64,000 bases of DNA from Gordonibacter sp. Marseille-P4307 (GTDB lineage Bacteria > Actinomycetota > Coriobacteriia > Coriobacteriales > Eggerthellaceae), in assembly GCF_900604965.1 (NCBI RefSeq), contig NZ_UWPD01000001.1, positions 496,001 to 560,000 of the forward strand, read 5' to 3'. Shown here piece by piece: positions 7,149-19,703 of the stretch. The stretch's first letter is position 1. The number at the start of each line of letters is the position of its first letter. The notes beneath the pieces were generated by a model that searched no databases, was not told where the DNA came from, and saw only the letters and a program-made list of their open reading frames with translations. The position numbers and the translations under genes are program-made.

Positions 7149-8960
7149 CTACTGCTTGTTCGCCTTCTTCCGATCGATGGCCGAAAGCAAGCGCTTCCTC
7201 AATCGAATCGACTGGGGAGTAACCTCGACAAGCTCATCGTCCTCGATGTATTCAAGCGCCTCTTCCAACGTAAAGGTTTGGGGAGGCGTAAGCGAAATCG
7301 CCTTGTCGGCAGACGAGGAACGCTGGTTGCCCAGGTTCTTCGACTTCTCCACGTTCACCACCATATCGCCTTCTTTGGCGGACTCACCGACGATCATTCC
7401 CTCGTAGCAATCCTCGCCAGGACCGACGAACAGCTTGCCGCGTTGCTGAAGCGTATCGAGCGCATAGGCTACCGACTTGCCCGTATCCATAGCGATCATC
7501 GAACCGTTCTTACGATGCCCCATCTCCCCGCGGTAGGCACCGTACTCGGAGAAGTGGTGGAACATGACGGCTTCGCCACGGGTCGCATTCAGAAGGCGCG
7601 TGCGCAAACCCATCGTTCCCCTCGAAGGAATCTTGAACACCAAATGAGTGTCCTCGCCGCGCTGGTACATATCGATCATCTCGCCGCCGGCAGTTCCGAA
7701 CACCTCGATGGCCTTGCCCGCATACTCGCTGGGAACGTCAACCGTCGCTTCCTCGATAGGTTCGAGCTTGTTGCCGTGTTCGTCCTTCTTGATGATGACG
7801 CGGGGACGTCCCACCTGGAATTCAAATCCTTCGCGGCGCATCGTTTCCATAAGAACCGAAAGATGCAGAACGCCGCGGCCCGCCACCTCCATGCCCGTAG
7901 AATCGGGGACATCGGTGATGCGCATCGAGATATTGCTTTCCGCTTCCTTGAGAAGACGCTCACGAATCTGGCGGCCGCCCACGATATCGCCTTCGCGGCC
8001 GACCAGCGGGCTGGTAGAGGGTTCGAATACAACCGCCATCGTGGGCTGCTCGACTTCGATCGGATCCAGACGGATCGGGTTCTCGCGGCTGGTAACCATA
8101 TCTCCGATATCGGCGTCCTCGACGCCCACCACCGCGATGATGTCTCCCGCCGTAGCTTCGGCAACCTCCTCTTTACCCAGGTCGCTGAACACCATGACCT
8201 GCTTGATAGAGGTGTTGTAGCGGGTTCCGTCGTTCTTGATGACAAGAGCCTGCTCGTTTTTGTGCATCGTGCCGGAGTACAGACGGCCGACACCGATGCG
8301 CCCGACGAAGCTGGAATGATCGACCGTGCAGATCTGAAGGGCCACCGGACCCGACGGCTCGCAATCGGGCGAAGGCACCTTGTTCACGATGGTATCGAGG
8401 AGGGGGATCATGTCCATATTCTCGTCATCGTGGGAGTACCGAGCGTAGCCGTTCACAGCGGAGGCGAACACGACGGGGAAATCAAGCTGCTCGTCGTTCG
8501 CATCAAGCTCTACCATCAGGTCGAATACTTCGTCGACCACTTCGTCGGGACGTGCGCCGGGACGATCGATCTTGTTGACCACCACTACAATGCGCAAGCC
8601 CAAAGCCAGCGCATGGCGCAAAACGAATCGGGTTTGGGGCATCGGGCCCTCGAAGGCGTCCACGATAAGCAAGGCTCCGTCGGCCATGTTCAACACGCGT
8701 TCGACCTCGCCTCCGAAGTCGGCATGACCCGGGGTGTCGATGACGTTGATCTTAACGTCGCCATACTTGATGGCGATGTTCTTGGAAAGGATGGTGATGC
8801 CGCGCTCGCGCTCCTGATCGTTGCTATCCAGCACGCGCTCTTCGACGCGCTGATTCTCGCGAAAAGCGCCAGCTGCGTACAATAGACGATCAACCAGCGT
8901 GGTTTTGCCATGATCGACGTGGGCGATGATGGCGACGTTGCGGATGTTCTCTTGTTTCAA
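7149..8960 (-). CDS. typA: Ribosome-associated GTPase TypA/BipA
   Basis: Translation GTPase for ribosome assembly and stress growth. G1 is [10 protein letters not shown], followed by the switch region RERGIT, G3 DTPGHADF and G4 [11 protein letters not shown]-like domains II, III and V and the BipA C-terminal domain follow, including [11 protein letters not shown]. The start chosen is TTG at 8960, since [20 protein letters not shown] matches the usual N-terminus and AAAGAAGAG precedes it. A longer frame from a TTG at 9071 would overlap the J-domain gene and run through two hairpins (GAATCCC/GGGGATTC at 8980-8997; CGTCTG/CAGACG at 9009-9022), which look like 5' UTR structure. Length is about 603 aa, normal for the family. 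Confidence 0.95.
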   Translation of the reverse strand: MKQENIRNVAIIAHVDHGKTTLVDRLLYAAGAFRENQRVEERVLDSNDQERERGITILSKNIAIKYGDVKINVIDTPGHADFGGEVERVLNMADGALLIVDAFEGPMPQTRFVLRHALALGLRIVVVVNKIDRPGARPDEVVDEVFDLMVELDANDEQLDFPVVFASAVNGYARYSHDDENMDMIPLLDTIVNKVPSPDCEPSGPVALQICTVDHSSFVGRIGVGRLYSGTMHKNEQALVIKNDGTRYNTSIKQVMVFSDLGKEEVAEATAGDIIAVVGVEDADIGDMVTSRENPIRLDPIEVEQPTMAVVFEPSTSPLVGREGDIVGGRQIRERLLKEAESNISMRITDVPDSTGMEVAGRGVLHLSVLMETMRREGFEFQVGRPRVIIKKDEHGNKLEPIEEATVDVPSEYAGKAIEVFGTAGGEMIDMYQRGEDTHLVFKIPSRGTMGLRTRLLNATRGEAVMFHHFSEYGAYRGEMGHRKNGSMIAMDTGKSVAYALDTLQQRGKLFVGPGEDCYEGMIVGESAKEGDMVVNVEKSKNLGNQRSSSADKAISLTPPQTFTLEEALEYIEDDELVEVTPQSIRLRKRLLSAIDRKKANKQ

Positions 8961-9045
8961 TATCTCTTCTTTCTGTTGGAATCCCCATAGGGATTCGGAC
9001 GGCCTTTGCGTCTGTTCAGACGGTGGTTGATAGACGGGTAAACGG

Positions 9046-9588
9046 TTACTCGCTTGCGAGCTCTTCTTCAATCCGACGTTGCTCTTTCTTCAGCCTCTTC
9101 AGATGCTCGTCGATGGTATTCACCGTGTTGTTCGACGAAAACAGTTGAACGACCCCCCAAACGGCAACCGCAGAGGCAATGCCGGCGATGGCGGGAATAC
9201 GGCGCAACCCGAATGCAACCAAACCGCCTGCAACCAGCATCACCAGCCCCTGATGCCTTTGGTCGAGCGCCAAATCCTTCTGCTCGACCAGCTGGACGCG
9301 TGCCTGGGCTATTCCGGCCAATCGAGCCGAGCGCGTATCGCCGGCGGTCACCCCATCGGAAGGGCGCCCACATGCAGAGGAAGAGGGCGGCTGTTTCCCC
9401 TTCGTCAGAAAGTCGTACGCTTCCTGCAGGTACTTGAACTGCTCGGTTGCGCGGGACTGAAGCTTCGCGTTCGAGGCGAACTTGTCGGGATGAAGAATCT
9501 GAACCATCTCCCGATAGGCGGACTTGATGTCGTCCATCGAGGAGGTAGGCCCTAATCCCAACGCGCGCAGAGCCTCGTCTCTGTTCAT
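9046..9588 (-). CDS. J-domain (DnaJ-like) membrane protein
   Basis: 180 aa. The start ATG at 9588 is set by AAGGAGGGTTGC. Residues 1-65 form a J domain: LGLGPTSSMDDIKSAYREM, the HPD signature in ILHPDKF, then EAYDFLTKG. Two hydrophobic segments follow (about 113-150), then a charged coiled tail (KRLKKEQRRIEEEL). J domains stimulate DnaK ATPase; the membrane hairpin suggests a local DnaK recruiter. It sits just upstream of typA in the same orientation. Confidence 0.8.
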   Translation of the reverse strand: MNRDEALRALGLGPTSSMDDIKSAYREMVQILHPDKFASNAKLQSRATEQFKYLQEAYDFLTKGKQPPSSSACGRPSDGVTAGDTRSARLAGIAQARVQLVEQKDLALDQRHQGLVMLVAGGLVAFGLRRIPAIAGIASAVAVWGVVQLFSSNNTVNTIDEHLKRLKKEQRRIEEELASE

Positions 9589-9712
9589 GCAACCCTCCTT
9601 CACTTCCATGCGACCTTACATGGTAGCGGGCAGGGAGCTCGCGCATCCCATCTGGGATGAATTGCCATAAATATAACGGGCGGTTCATGACTTCAAGATG
9701 GGACGGGAAAAT

Positions 9713-9738
9713 GAAAAGCCGCCCCGAAGGGCGGCGGC
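9713..9738 (-). terminator. Terminator after tRNA-Ala
   Basis: Minus-strand stem GCCGCCC-TTCG-GGGCGGC followed by TTTT. Confidence 0.85.
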
Positions 9739-9742
9739 GTTT

Positions 9743-9818
9743 TGGTGGAGAATAGGGGGATCGAACCCCTGACCTCAGGCTTGCAAAGCCCGCGCTCTCC
9801 CAGCTGAGCTAATTCCCC
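9743..9818 (-). tRNA. tRNA-Ala (anticodon TGC)
   Basis: 76 nt. The acceptor GGGGAAT pairs with ATTCTCC and CCA is encoded. The anticodon loop is TTTGCAA, and the T arm is GGGGTTCGATCCCC. It lies downstream of tRNA-Ile, the pair usually found in rRNA spacers, but no rRNA genes are present. Confidence 0.95.
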
Positions 9819-9838
9819 GAAGGAACACGTTCTTGTAA

Positions 9839-9880
9839 TAAACGCTCCACCGGCAAACTCGGCTCACGGTGGAGCGTTTA
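9839..9880 (-). terminator. Terminator after tRNA-Ile
   Basis: Long inverted repeat (AAACGCTCCACCG / CGGTGGAGCGTTT) with a 14-nt loop. It ends in a T-rich run on the minus strand and separates tRNA-Ile from tRNA-Ala. Confidence 0.7.
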
Positions 9881-9892
9881 TCGCAAAGTAAA

Positions 9893-9969
<77 letters not shown>

Positions 9970-10093
9970 TTGCAAAAGTGCTTGAATACCTTACGTCAAA
10001 TATCCGTAGAAGGTCAAGCGAAAACTTCTACTTTTTTCTTTTTCCCTACCGAAGCCCTTAAAGAAACCTCCCCGCCGCATTTCGCAGCAGAGA

Positions 10094-10109
10094 GGTTTCA
10101 CGTGAAACA
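10094..10109. other. parS site (1 mismatch)
   Basis: GGTTTCACGTGAAACA differs from the parS consensus TGTTTCACGTGAAACA at one end position. It lies between gyrA and tRNA-Ile and is the leftmost of six sites around the origin. Confidence 0.8.
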
Positions 10110-10121
10110 GCAAGGGAGAGC

Positions 10122-12794
10122 CTACCCCTCGGAACCGCTCGGATCGGAGGCGTCGTCGTCGAGATCGTCGATATCCACGTCGTCGGCCTCGTTTTCTTTT
10201 TTGCGGCTCTTTTTGCCCTTCTTCGTTACCGCTACGGCCGACACACGGTCATCGTCGGCCACATTCATGATGCGCACGCCCTGGGTCGATCGGCCTTGCA
10301 TCGTAATTCCCGACACCGCCGTGCGCACAACCACGCCTTCCTCGGACATGATCATGACCTCATCGTCTTCGTTGACGATCTTCGTATCAATCAGCAGGCC
10401 CTTCTTCGCCGTCATATTGATGGTGAACACGCCTTGGCCGCCGCGATGCTGGTCGGGATATTCCGATACTTCCGTGCGCTTGCCGTAACCACGCTCGGTA
10501 AGAACCAGGAGGCAGGCATCGTCGTGGGCGATTTCCAATCCCAGCGCGGTTGCTCCGGCGGAAAGCGTGATACCGCGCACGCCCATGGTATCTCGTCCCA
10601 TCGGACGCGCTTCCGATTCATCCCACTTGATAGCCTTGCCGGCAGTGCTGGCCATCAGCACCTTGTCTCCTTCAGAAACGCGCTTCACCGCGATAAGGGT
10701 ATCGTTGTCCTTGAGGTTGATGGCGATCAGGCCGTCTTTGCGCGTGCGATCGTACAGCGCCATCGAGGTCTTCTTCACCATACCCTGAGACGTGGCGAAC
10801 ATCAGGTACTCATCTTCGGGGAAGTCCTTGGTTGCGATGACGGCCGAAATAACCTCCCCCTTCTCAAGCGGCAAAAGGTTCACGATAGCCGTCCCGCGGG
10901 CGTGGCGGGATGCTTCGGGAAGCTCGTACACCTTCAGGCGGTACACCTTGCCCTTCGACGAGAAGAACAGCATGTAGGAATGAGTGGATGCGACGAAGAT
11001 ATGATCGACGTAATCGTTATCCTTCAGGTTTACGGCCTGGGTGCCTTTGCCCCCGCGCTTCTGAGAACGGTACGTCGCAACGGGAAGGCGCTTGATGTAG
11101 CCGGCCTTCGTTACCGTTACTACCATGCTCTCGTCGGCGATAAGGTCCTCGACGTTGATGTCCTTGGCCTCTCCCCCGATCATAGTGCGGCGGGGAGTAC
11201 CGAAACGCTCCTTGATTTCCTGCATCTCCTCTTTGATGATGCTGCGAAGCAGTACGTTGTCAGACAGGACGCGCTTGAAATACTCGATGCGCTCGCGCAG
11301 TTCGGCAAGCTCTTCCTCGAGTTTCGCCCGCTCCATGCCCGTTAAACGACGCAGACGCATCTGGAGAATGGCTTCAGCCTGCTTGTCGCTTAGCGAAAAG
11401 CGTTCCATCAAACGAGAGCTCGCCTCGGCATCGGTCTGAGACGAGCGGATGATGGCGATAACCTCGTCGATGTTATCGAGCGCGATGAGGTAGCCCTCAA
11501 GGATATGGGCGCGCTCTTCGGCTTTTGCAAGCTCGTAGCGGGTGCGACGGGTAATGACGTCTTCCTGGTGGGAAATATAGTGATGCAGCACTTCTTTAAG
11601 GGAAAGAACGCGAGGGACGCCGTCGACCAGCGCCAGCATGATCACACCGAAGCCCACTTGCAGCTGGGTGTGCTTGTACAGTTTGTTCAGCACCACTTCG
11701 GGAATAGCATTCTGCTTGAGATCGATGATGATATCGATACCGTGGCGATCCGCGCCATCGTGGATGTTGCTGATCTCGGGAAGCTTCTTATCCCTTACCA
11801 ACTCACCCAGCTTCTCAAGCAGGCGCTGACGGTTCACCTGATAGGGAATCTCTTTGATAACAAGTTGGCTGCGGCCCTGTTTGGTTTCTTTGATCTGGCA
11901 TTTTGCGCGGATAGAAAGAGACCCGCGACCCGTTTCGTAAGCATCGCGGATACCTTTCGAACCCATGATGGTCGCACCGGTCGGAAAATCAGGGCCGGGC
12001 ATGACCTGCATAAGCTCGTCAACGGTGACATCGGGATTATCGATCATCATGCAGGTGGCGTCGATAGCCTCCCCCAGATTATGGGGAGGGATGTTCGTTG
12101 CCATGCCGACCGCGATACCGGCCGACCCATTTACCAGAAGGTTCGGGAACCGGGCGGGAACTACGACGGGCTCTTCCAAGCTCTCGTCGTAGTTAGGTTG
12201 AAAGTCAACCGTTTCCTTATCCAAGTCGCGCAGCAGCTCCATTGCCGCCTTATCCAAACGCGCTTCGGTGTAACGCATAGCCGCGGCGGAATCGCCATCG
12301 ATCGAGCCGAAGTTTCCGTGGCCATCGACCAGGGGAACGCGCATCGAAAACGACTGAGCCAAACGTACCATGGTGTCGTAAACGGCCGAGTCTCCATGGG
12401 GGTGGTACTTACCGATCACATCGCCGACGGTACGGGCTGATTTCATATGGGGACGGCTGGGGGTGTAACCCGATTCGTTCATAGCATAGAGAATGCGGCG
12501 ATGAACAGGCTTCAAACCGTCGCGTACATCGGGCAGCGCACGCGAGACGATAACGCTCATGGAGTACTCCAGGAACGAATTCTGCATTTCCTTTCCCAGG
12601 TAAGCGCTGCGCACGATGGTTCCTTCCCCACCGTTCGCACCTTCGATGATCTCCCCGTGGGGGCGCTCGAGACCGGTCTTGTCATCAGCTGTTTCCGACG
12701 GCTCTGCTCCCACAGACTGCCCATCGGTCTGGAACTCGGAAGCATCCGAAACGTCGTTGCGCTCGTCCGCGTCGTTATTGAATTCTTCGCTCAT
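10122..12794 (-). CDS. gyrA: DNA gyrase subunit A
   Basis: 890 aa; ATG at 12794 with SD AAGGAG. GyrA cuts and rejoins DNA in the A2B2 gyrase. An acidic N-terminal extension of about 70 residues precedes the conserved [19 protein letters not shown]-type start. The QRDR reads [12 protein letters not shown], with Ser and Asp at the usual quinolone-resistance positions, so it is wild-type-like. The catalytic Tyr is in MRYTEARL. The C-terminal domain has beta-pinwheel blades and a GyrA-box-like [11 protein letters not shown]. The C-terminus is acidic ([13 protein letters not shown]). It sits 12 bp downstream of gyrB. Confidence 0.98.
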   Translation of the reverse strand: MSEEFNNDADERNDVSDASEFQTDGQSVGAEPSETADDKTGLERPHGEIIEGANGGEGTIVRSAYLGKEMQNSFLEYSMSVIVSRALPDVRDGLKPVHRRILYAMNESGYTPSRPHMKSARTVGDVIGKYHPHGDSAVYDTMVRLAQSFSMRVPLVDGHGNFGSIDGDSAAAMRYTEARLDKAAMELLRDLDKETVDFQPNYDESLEEPVVVPARFPNLLVNGSAGIAVGMATNIPPHNLGEAIDATCMMIDNPDVTVDELMQVMPGPDFPTGATIMGSKGIRDAYETGRGSLSIRAKCQIKETKQGRSQLVIKEIPYQVNRQRLLEKLGELVRDKKLPEISNIHDGADRHGIDIIIDLKQNAIPEVVLNKLYKHTQLQVGFGVIMLALVDGVPRVLSLKEVLHHYISHQEDVITRRTRYELAKAEERAHILEGYLIALDNIDEVIAIIRSSQTDAEASSRLMERFSLSDKQAEAILQMRLRRLTGMERAKLEEELAELRERIEYFKRVLSDNVLLRSIIKEEMQEIKERFGTPRRTMIGGEAKDINVEDLIADESMVVTVTKAGYIKRLPVATYRSQKRGGKGTQAVNLKDNDYVDHIFVASTHSYMLFFSSKGKVYRLKVYELPEASRHARGTAIVNLLPLEKGEVISAVIATKDFPEDEYLMFATSQGMVKKTSMALYDRTRKDGLIAINLKDNDTLIAVKRVSEGDKVLMASTAGKAIKWDESEARPMGRDTMGVRGITLSAGATALGLEIAHDDACLLVLTERGYGKRTEVSEYPDQHRGGQGVFTINMTAKKGLLIDTKIVNEDDEVMIMSEEGVVVRTAVSGITMQGRSTQGVRIMNVADDDRVSAVAVTKKGKKSRKKENEADDVDIDDLDDDASDPSGSEG

Positions 12795-12806
12795 AAAGAA
12801 AGCTCC

Positions 12807-14816
<2,010 letters not shown>

Positions 14817-14888
14817 CTATCGCCAAGCTCTGAATGCAAAAACCCGCGCGTCTGCAGCCAACCCAACATACTTAGCTTCCAATATACC

Positions 14889-14918
14889 ATTATAGAGGGA
14901 TGATTAGTTGATTCTGAA
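14889..14918 (-). promoter_or_regulatory. Candidate gyrB promoter
   Basis: On the minus strand there is a perfect TATAAT (14889-14894) with a weak TTCAGA-type -35 about 18 bp upstream. An inverted repeat CTTACAA-TGCG-TTGTAAG (14934-14951) lies farther upstream and could be an operator or a weak terminator of the DUF721 gene. Confidence 0.4.
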
Positions 14919-14964
14919 TAGGGTCTACACGCCTTACAATGCGTTGTAAGACCTTGGTTGGAAC

Positions 14965-15492
14965 TTAGTTGGAAGTTTTTCCCATTTTGGTAGAAAAATC
15001 AGCAACCATAGCTTTTCCAAGAGCCGAGCGCACTCGGTCGTTCTGCACTCCGGCAATTTTTTCCTCGATGGCCAAGCGCTGGACTTGAGAAAGAGCCCTA
15101 ACCTGTCTAACCTGCGTTTCCCTATTCTCAACATGAGCAAACGGATGCCTGTACCGCTGTGTTCCACGTGAAACATGGATATCGAACGTCCCAAGGTTTT
15201 CGCCGTACATTTTCAGAAACATCAGCTTCATCATTTCTCGCTGCGCATTCAGCTCGGCGGCGAAGATGCTTTCATCAACGTAGACGCTGAATTTCTTCTC
15301 ATCGCCCTCGCGCGTTATATACACCGCATTGACATGCCTGAGAATCAAGTCGGCGGCATCCGGGTAAACGCGGGTAACCACCCCTTTGAAGCACGATTGA
15401 ACGTGAGCAACGCGTGCATGGAGGCGCGCTTGGGAGGGATCGCCTCCGAACGAAGCGATAGCTGCGGTAACCTCGGATGAAAACTTTCTCAT
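14965..15492 (-). CDS. DUF721 (DciA-like) protein
   Basis: 175 aa; ATG at 15492, 3 bp after the recF stop, with GGAG upstream. Residues about 35-110 resemble the DUF721/DciA fold: VTRVYPDAADLILRHVNAVYI, then VYVDESIFAAELNAQREMM. The C-terminal segment is helical and basic. DciA proteins load or operate the replicative helicase, and the recF-DUF721-gyrB position is the classic actinobacterial one. A parS-type site (15160-15175) lies inside the coding sequence. The exact role here is inferred from family and context. Confidence 0.75.
   Translation of the reverse strand: MRKFSSEVTAAIASFGGDPSQARLHARVAHVQSCFKGVVTRVYPDAADLILRHVNAVYITREGDEKKFSVYVDESIFAAELNAQREMMKLMFLKMYGENLGTFDIHVSRGTQRYRHPFAHVENRETQVRQVRALSQVQRLAIEEKIAGVQNDRVRSALGKAMVADFSTKMGKTSN
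15160..15175. other. parS site inside DUF721 gene (1 mismatch)
   Basis: TGTTCCACGTGAAACA, one internal mismatch to the 16-bp consensus, embedded in coding sequence. Confidence 0.75.
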
Positions 15493-15495
15493 CGG

Positions 15496-16644
15496 TTACT
15501 CCGATCCTGCTAGGGGAAGCTGAATCACCGTGGCTTTCTCGAGAAAATCAGCGTCAAAATAATCGCAATGCGTTGCGGTGATAAAAATCTGAAGCCCCCG
15601 ATCGACGAATTCGAGCAGGGCCCGTCGGCGCGGGCCGTCGAGTTCGCTCATAACATCATCAAGCAGCAATACGGGATGGCTTCCAAATGTCGCCTCCATC
15701 TGATCGACTTCAGCTATCTTCCAGGCAAGCACAACGCTTCGCTGCTGGCCTTGAGAAGCAAAATCGGAAACATCGGATCCGTCAAGGAAGAGGCGTATCT
15801 CATCAGCGTGCGGGCCTATCATGCTGCGTTTCCTTTGCAGCTCGAGCGGGCGTGCAGTCGCCAAGCGGCAGGCAAGCGCCTCCCTTAGATCATCACGCGA
15901 AACATCGATAGAGTCCGTGGAGTCGTTCGGATACGGCAAAACGTCTTCGGTCTTTTCCAGCCTGTTCCACGAGTATCGATACGTCGCCGTGAGAAGTTCC
16001 CGCGCATCTGATATTCGTCCGTAATTAACCTGCGCATACCGCATGAGGTTCGAAAACAGATTGATACGGTAGAACATAAGCTGCGCGCCGCAATTAACCA
16101 GCATCTCATCGATGCTGTCAAGCATTCCCCGCGTATAAGAGTCATCCTTCAAAAGGCGGTTCTTGTTCTGAACCAGCTTGTCGTAGTCCTTTTTTACATT
16201 TTGGTAGCTCTGGGATATCTGAGCGCCCAGATCATCGATCGCCGATCTCTTCACCTGGGACGAGCCTTTGGAAAATTCGAGATGGTCGGGGGCGAAACAT
16301 ACCGAGGGGACGATGCCCCTCATATCGGCGGACGTCTTCTTCTTCCCATTTAGGAAATACGACCGCTGACCAGGTTTCAGGTCCAGCCTCAAATCAAGCG
16401 ACCGGGACGCATTCGCCGCACATGCGCGAACCGAACCCGCTTGCGCGCCGTGGCCGATCAGTTGGGACAAGGGAGGATGCTTGAATGAAACCAGCGACGT
16501 CATCATCTGGATCGCTTCGAGAATATTGGTCTTTCCCGCAGCGTTGCGCCCTACGATAAGAACGAGGTCGGAATCGAATTCCAGTTCGAGCCGGTGCCAA
16601 CTCCTGAAATCGAACAGGGATATGTTCGCTATTTTGAGAGACAT
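15496..16644 (-). CDS. recF: DNA replication/repair protein RecF
   Basis: 382 aa SMC-like ATPase for gap repair and RecA loading. Walker A is GRNAAGKTNILEAI (about residue 31). The signature-like region is SDFASQGQQRSVVLAWK, and Walker B is PVLLLDDVMSELD followed by FITATHCD. It lies between dnaN and the DUF721 gene, 6 bp after dnaN. Confidence 0.97.
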   Translation of the reverse strand: MSLKIANISLFDFRSWHRLELEFDSDLVLIVGRNAAGKTNILEAIQMMTSLVSFKHPPLSQLIGHGAQAGSVRACAANASRSLDLRLDLKPGQRSYFLNGKKKTSADMRGIVPSVCFAPDHLEFSKGSSQVKRSAIDDLGAQISQSYQNVKKDYDKLVQNKNRLLKDDSYTRGMLDSIDEMLVNCGAQLMFYRINLFSNLMRYAQVNYGRISDARELLTATYRYSWNRLEKTEDVLPYPNDSTDSIDVSRDDLREALACRLATARPLELQRKRSMIGPHADEIRLFLDGSDVSDFASQGQQRSVVLAWKIAEVDQMEATFGSHPVLLLDDVMSELDGPRRRALLEFVDRGLQIFITATHCDYFDADFLEKATVIQLPLAGSE

Positions 16645-16650
16645 GCCGAA

Positions 16651-17748
16651 CTACGACAAACGCACGGGCATAACCAGATACAGATAGTCCCCAGAGCTCG
16701 TATCCTTGAAAATGCCCGGTTTCATCGAACCCTGCAACTCCAGCGCCACGCTCTCGCTCGGAGCCGAGTTGAGGCCCTCTCCCACATAAGAGCTGTTGAA
16801 AGCTATCTCACACGATTCTCCCTCAACCTGGGCCGGCACAACCTCCTGAGTGGACCCGACATCCTGCCTTACCGAAGAAACAGTGATGATCTGGGCTTCG
16901 GGGCTGATGCTGAAGCGAACCGATGAACCAGACGAACCAAGCAGGGCCGCGCGCTTCACCGCCGCCGCAAGCGCGGCCGTATCGACCACCGCGCGCGTGG
17001 CGTGAGACGAAGGTAGAAGCTGTTTGTAGTTGGGATACTTTCCCTCGATGCGTCTGTTCACAAACGACGTTCCCTTATAGGACACCACGATCTGATTTTC
17101 GGCCAAGGCGATGGAAATATCGTCACCCGATTTGGGCAAAGCCGCTAATTCCGCAACGAACGCACCTGAAACAACCGCCGAAAACGCGGTCTCCCCCCGG
17201 TCGGACAGGCGCTGAGTTACCGAAAGACGGTATGAATCTGTGGCAACCATCTTCAACATGCCGTCCTCGAGGGTTATGAGGACGCCCGTGAGGATCGGAC
17301 GGCTATCATCGCGAGAAACCACGTTCGAGACCTTCTTCGCCATAGTCGAGAAGGTCTCGAACGGGATGCTGATTTGCTGGTCGGTTTCGACGAACGGGAA
17401 TCCGGGCCAATCCTGAGCATTCAGGCTTTTGATGGAAAAAGATGAGTTATCGCAGGTGATGGTAGCCGTCTCGCTGTCTGTGGAGATATGGACCGCAGCA
17501 TCGGGCAGGCTTTTCACAATATCGACAAGCAGTTTCCCGGGCAGCACGGCCGCGCCGGCTTCCTCGACGAGTGCAGTGCAGGTGAATTGGATCGAAAGAT
17601 CGAGATCAGTTGTTTGAAACACGATACTGTCATGATGGGCCTCGAGATATATCCCTGCCAGGATGGGAAGGGTCGAGCGCGCAGAAACGCCTTTCTGGAC
17701 GATCGAGAGCGCGTTGCCCAGCTCTGCTTGGTTGATCGAGAATTTCAT
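16651..17748 (-). CDS. dnaN: DNA polymerase III beta sliding clamp
   Basis: 365 aa. The start is ATG at 17748 giving MKFSINQAEL, the usual clamp N-terminus; a longer frame would add 28 unrelated residues. It has three repeated clamp folds, with conserved segments RSTLPILAGIYLEA, DSRPILTGVLI and a C-terminal DYLYLVMPVRL. The clamp tethers polymerase III to DNA as a dimeric ring. Confidence 0.97.
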   Translation of the reverse strand: MKFSINQAELGNALSIVQKGVSARSTLPILAGIYLEAHHDSIVFQTTDLDLSIQFTCTALVEEAGAAVLPGKLLVDIVKSLPDAAVHISTDSETATITCDNSSFSIKSLNAQDWPGFPFVETDQQISIPFETFSTMAKKVSNVVSRDDSRPILTGVLITLEDGMLKMVATDSYRLSVTQRLSDRGETAFSAVVSGAFVAELAALPKSGDDISIALAENQIVVSYKGTSFVNRRIEGKYPNYKQLLPSSHATRAVVDTAALAAAVKRAALLGSSGSSVRFSISPEAQIITVSSVRQDVGSTQEVVPAQVEGESCEIAFNSSYVGEGLNSAPSESVALELQGSMKPGIFKDTSSGDYLYLVMPVRLS

Positions 17749-18077
17749 AGCGCGTTCCCCTGTCACGTTCGACGGTGTTTCCGGATAGACGATTATACGA
17801 CCATTGACCCTTAGAAAACCTTGCGGTTTCATCGGGCTCGCTGACCCTCTCTACTCTGCTTCTATCTTCTTTTTATAAAACAGATAGTTGTAGTAATAAG
17901 GGCTATCGAATTGTTGAAAGCTTAGATTTTTCCCAGTTAGACACGGATATTCGCATACCGAGAAAAAGTTTGCAATCACGGCAGCATTTTCAACCTGTTT
18001 TATTGATTACGTTATCTCTCCGCAGAAAATCTCGGTTTCCCACCGTTTTTCACGGAGCTATGATCTTGTTTTAAAGA
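17749..18077. other. dnaA-dnaN intergenic region
   Basis: 329 bp, A+T-richer than its flanks. I see no perfect DnaA box (best partials are TTTTTCACG and TTTCCCACC) and no gene. It must hold the dnaN promoter. A small CCGT/ACGG hairpin (about 18044-18056) lies near the dnaA stop codon. Confidence 0.5.
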
Positions 18078-19700
18078 TTAAATGTTTCTAATGATCTTCT
18101 TAATCGTTTCGACTTCTTCCTGGACGATGCGTTCCTTGGAGAATCGGGATTCGACATCGTTTACCGCGTACATGACCGTCGCGTGGTCTCGGTTTCCAAA
18201 AGCAACGCCAACCTGGGCAAAGGGGATGTCGAGCATTTCCCGTGAAAGATACATGCACATTTTTCGGGCGTATGAGATATCCCTGGTTCGTTTCGGACCC
18301 ACCAGGTCGGTATGTGACACGCGGTAATACTCCTCGCATGCCTTTTGGATGTCTTCTATGGTGGTTTTCTTCATCGCGCCGCCGGAGAAGTGATCTTCAA
18401 GGAGCCGGCGTACATCGGGGATGCCGATCACATCGTTTTCGAACGCCTCTATGCTCGCGAGAACCTTGGTCACGGCACTTTTAAGCTCGCGTATGTTCGA
18501 GCTGGAGTTTTCGGCGATGTAGTTTTGAACCTCATCGGACAGCGATGCCGTCGATTCGGGGTTCATGTCCTCGTAGTCCCTTATGAAGTTGCGGATGATG
18601 CTGAGTTTGGTCTCCACTTCGGGCGGTTGGATATCGAACGTCCCGCCGGAGTTGAATCGGCTGATGTAGCGCTGGTCCATGTCGATGTTGGACGGTGCGC
18701 GATCGGCCGAGAGGATGACCTGGTACCCCTTTTCGATCCGGTTGTTCATGATCTGGAAGAACAGGTCGAGGGTCTGCTTTTTGCCTTGGAGCTGCTGAAC
18801 GTCGTCGAGCAGCATGACATCGGCCTGTTCGTACTTGTTTTGGAAGTTGCGGTAGCTCTGCTTGTTCCGGTCTTGTTCGGCTCCCGCATCGACGTACTGG
18901 TTCACGAACGACGCGGCATCGACGTACACGCATTCCAGATGCGGCATATTCACTTCGATGTAGTTTTCTATGGCTCTGATGAGGTGCGTTTTCCCCAAAC
19001 CCGACTGGCCGTAGATGAACAGCGGGTTCATTCTCGTCCCGCCGGGGTTCTCGGCTACGGAGACCGCCATCGAATAGGCGACGCGGTTCGAATCTCCGAT
19101 CACGTAGTTCTCGAACGTGAACGCCGAAGAGCGACGCGGTTTTTCGATGATGGGAGCGGGTTGGCTTGGTTCGGCGACCACGGGAAGCGCCCTGCTTGCG
19201 GATTGCTCGGAACTTATCTGGGCGCTTGCCGAACGCATGGCGCGCTCCCGCGCCGCCTCGAGCGCGCTCATCACCGTAGAATTAGCGACGTTTGAAGTGG
19301 TCGTGGCGGGTTGGGGGGACTCTGCGCTGTTTGCAAGCAGCGCTGCGGCCGCGTGGTTCGCGGAATCTTCTGGCTTGGGCGTTTCGGTTCCCGCGGAAAC
19401 GCCCATCGACGGCATCTGCGCGCCACCGGCATTCGATTGGGACGGATCGACCTCGACGAAAACCGTGTACTCTAGTCCATGCAAATCGCTAAGGGCCTGC
19501 TTTACCAGCGATACGTAGTGGGTTTCCACCCAGTTTCTAATGAACTCGTTGTCGGCGGTGAGCATAAGAAAACCCTCGCTCATAGCCTGAGGTTGCAGGC
19601 GGGAGAAAAACGCGTTCACCTGAGCCGTATCGACGCCGTCGTACGAGACGACCTTCGAACAGATTCGTCCCCATTCGCAGATAAGCTGTTCGCCGTCCAT
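18078..19700 (-). CDS. dnaA: Chromosomal replication initiator DnaA
   Basis: 540 aa; ATG at 19700 with SD GGAGAAGGA. Domain I is about residues 1-90 and domain II an Ala/Ser/Pro linker of about 100 residues. The AAA+ domain III has Walker A GQSGLGKTH, Walker B VMLLDDVQQLQGK and an SNIRELKSAV sensor 2 region. Domain IV carries the DnaA-box-binding motif FGNRDHATVMYAV. It sits 3 bp after the GHKL-ATPase gene, suggesting co-transcription. Confidence 0.98.
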   Translation of the reverse strand: MDGEQLICEWGRICSKVVSYDGVDTAQVNAFFSRLQPQAMSEGFLMLTADNEFIRNWVETHYVSLVKQALSDLHGLEYTVFVEVDPSQSNAGGAQMPSMGVSAGTETPKPEDSANHAAAALLANSAESPQPATTTSNVANSTVMSALEAARERAMRSASAQISSEQSASRALPVVAEPSQPAPIIEKPRRSSAFTFENYVIGDSNRVAYSMAVSVAENPGGTRMNPLFIYGQSGLGKTHLIRAIENYIEVNMPHLECVYVDAASFVNQYVDAGAEQDRNKQSYRNFQNKYEQADVMLLDDVQQLQGKKQTLDLFFQIMNNRIEKGYQVILSADRAPSNIDMDQRYISRFNSGGTFDIQPPEVETKLSIIRNFIRDYEDMNPESTASLSDEVQNYIAENSSSNIRELKSAVTKVLASIEAFENDVIGIPDVRRLLEDHFSGGAMKKTTIEDIQKACEEYYRVSHTDLVGPKRTRDISYARKMCMYLSREMLDIPFAQVGVAFGNRDHATVMYAVNDVESRFSKERIVQEEVETIKKIIRNI

Positions 19701-19703
19701 GTT

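Noticed and set aside
7053-8885. 610-codon plus-strand frame opposite typA
   Set aside because: Antisense shadow of a strongly conserved gene; His/Arg-rich composition and no family resemblance.
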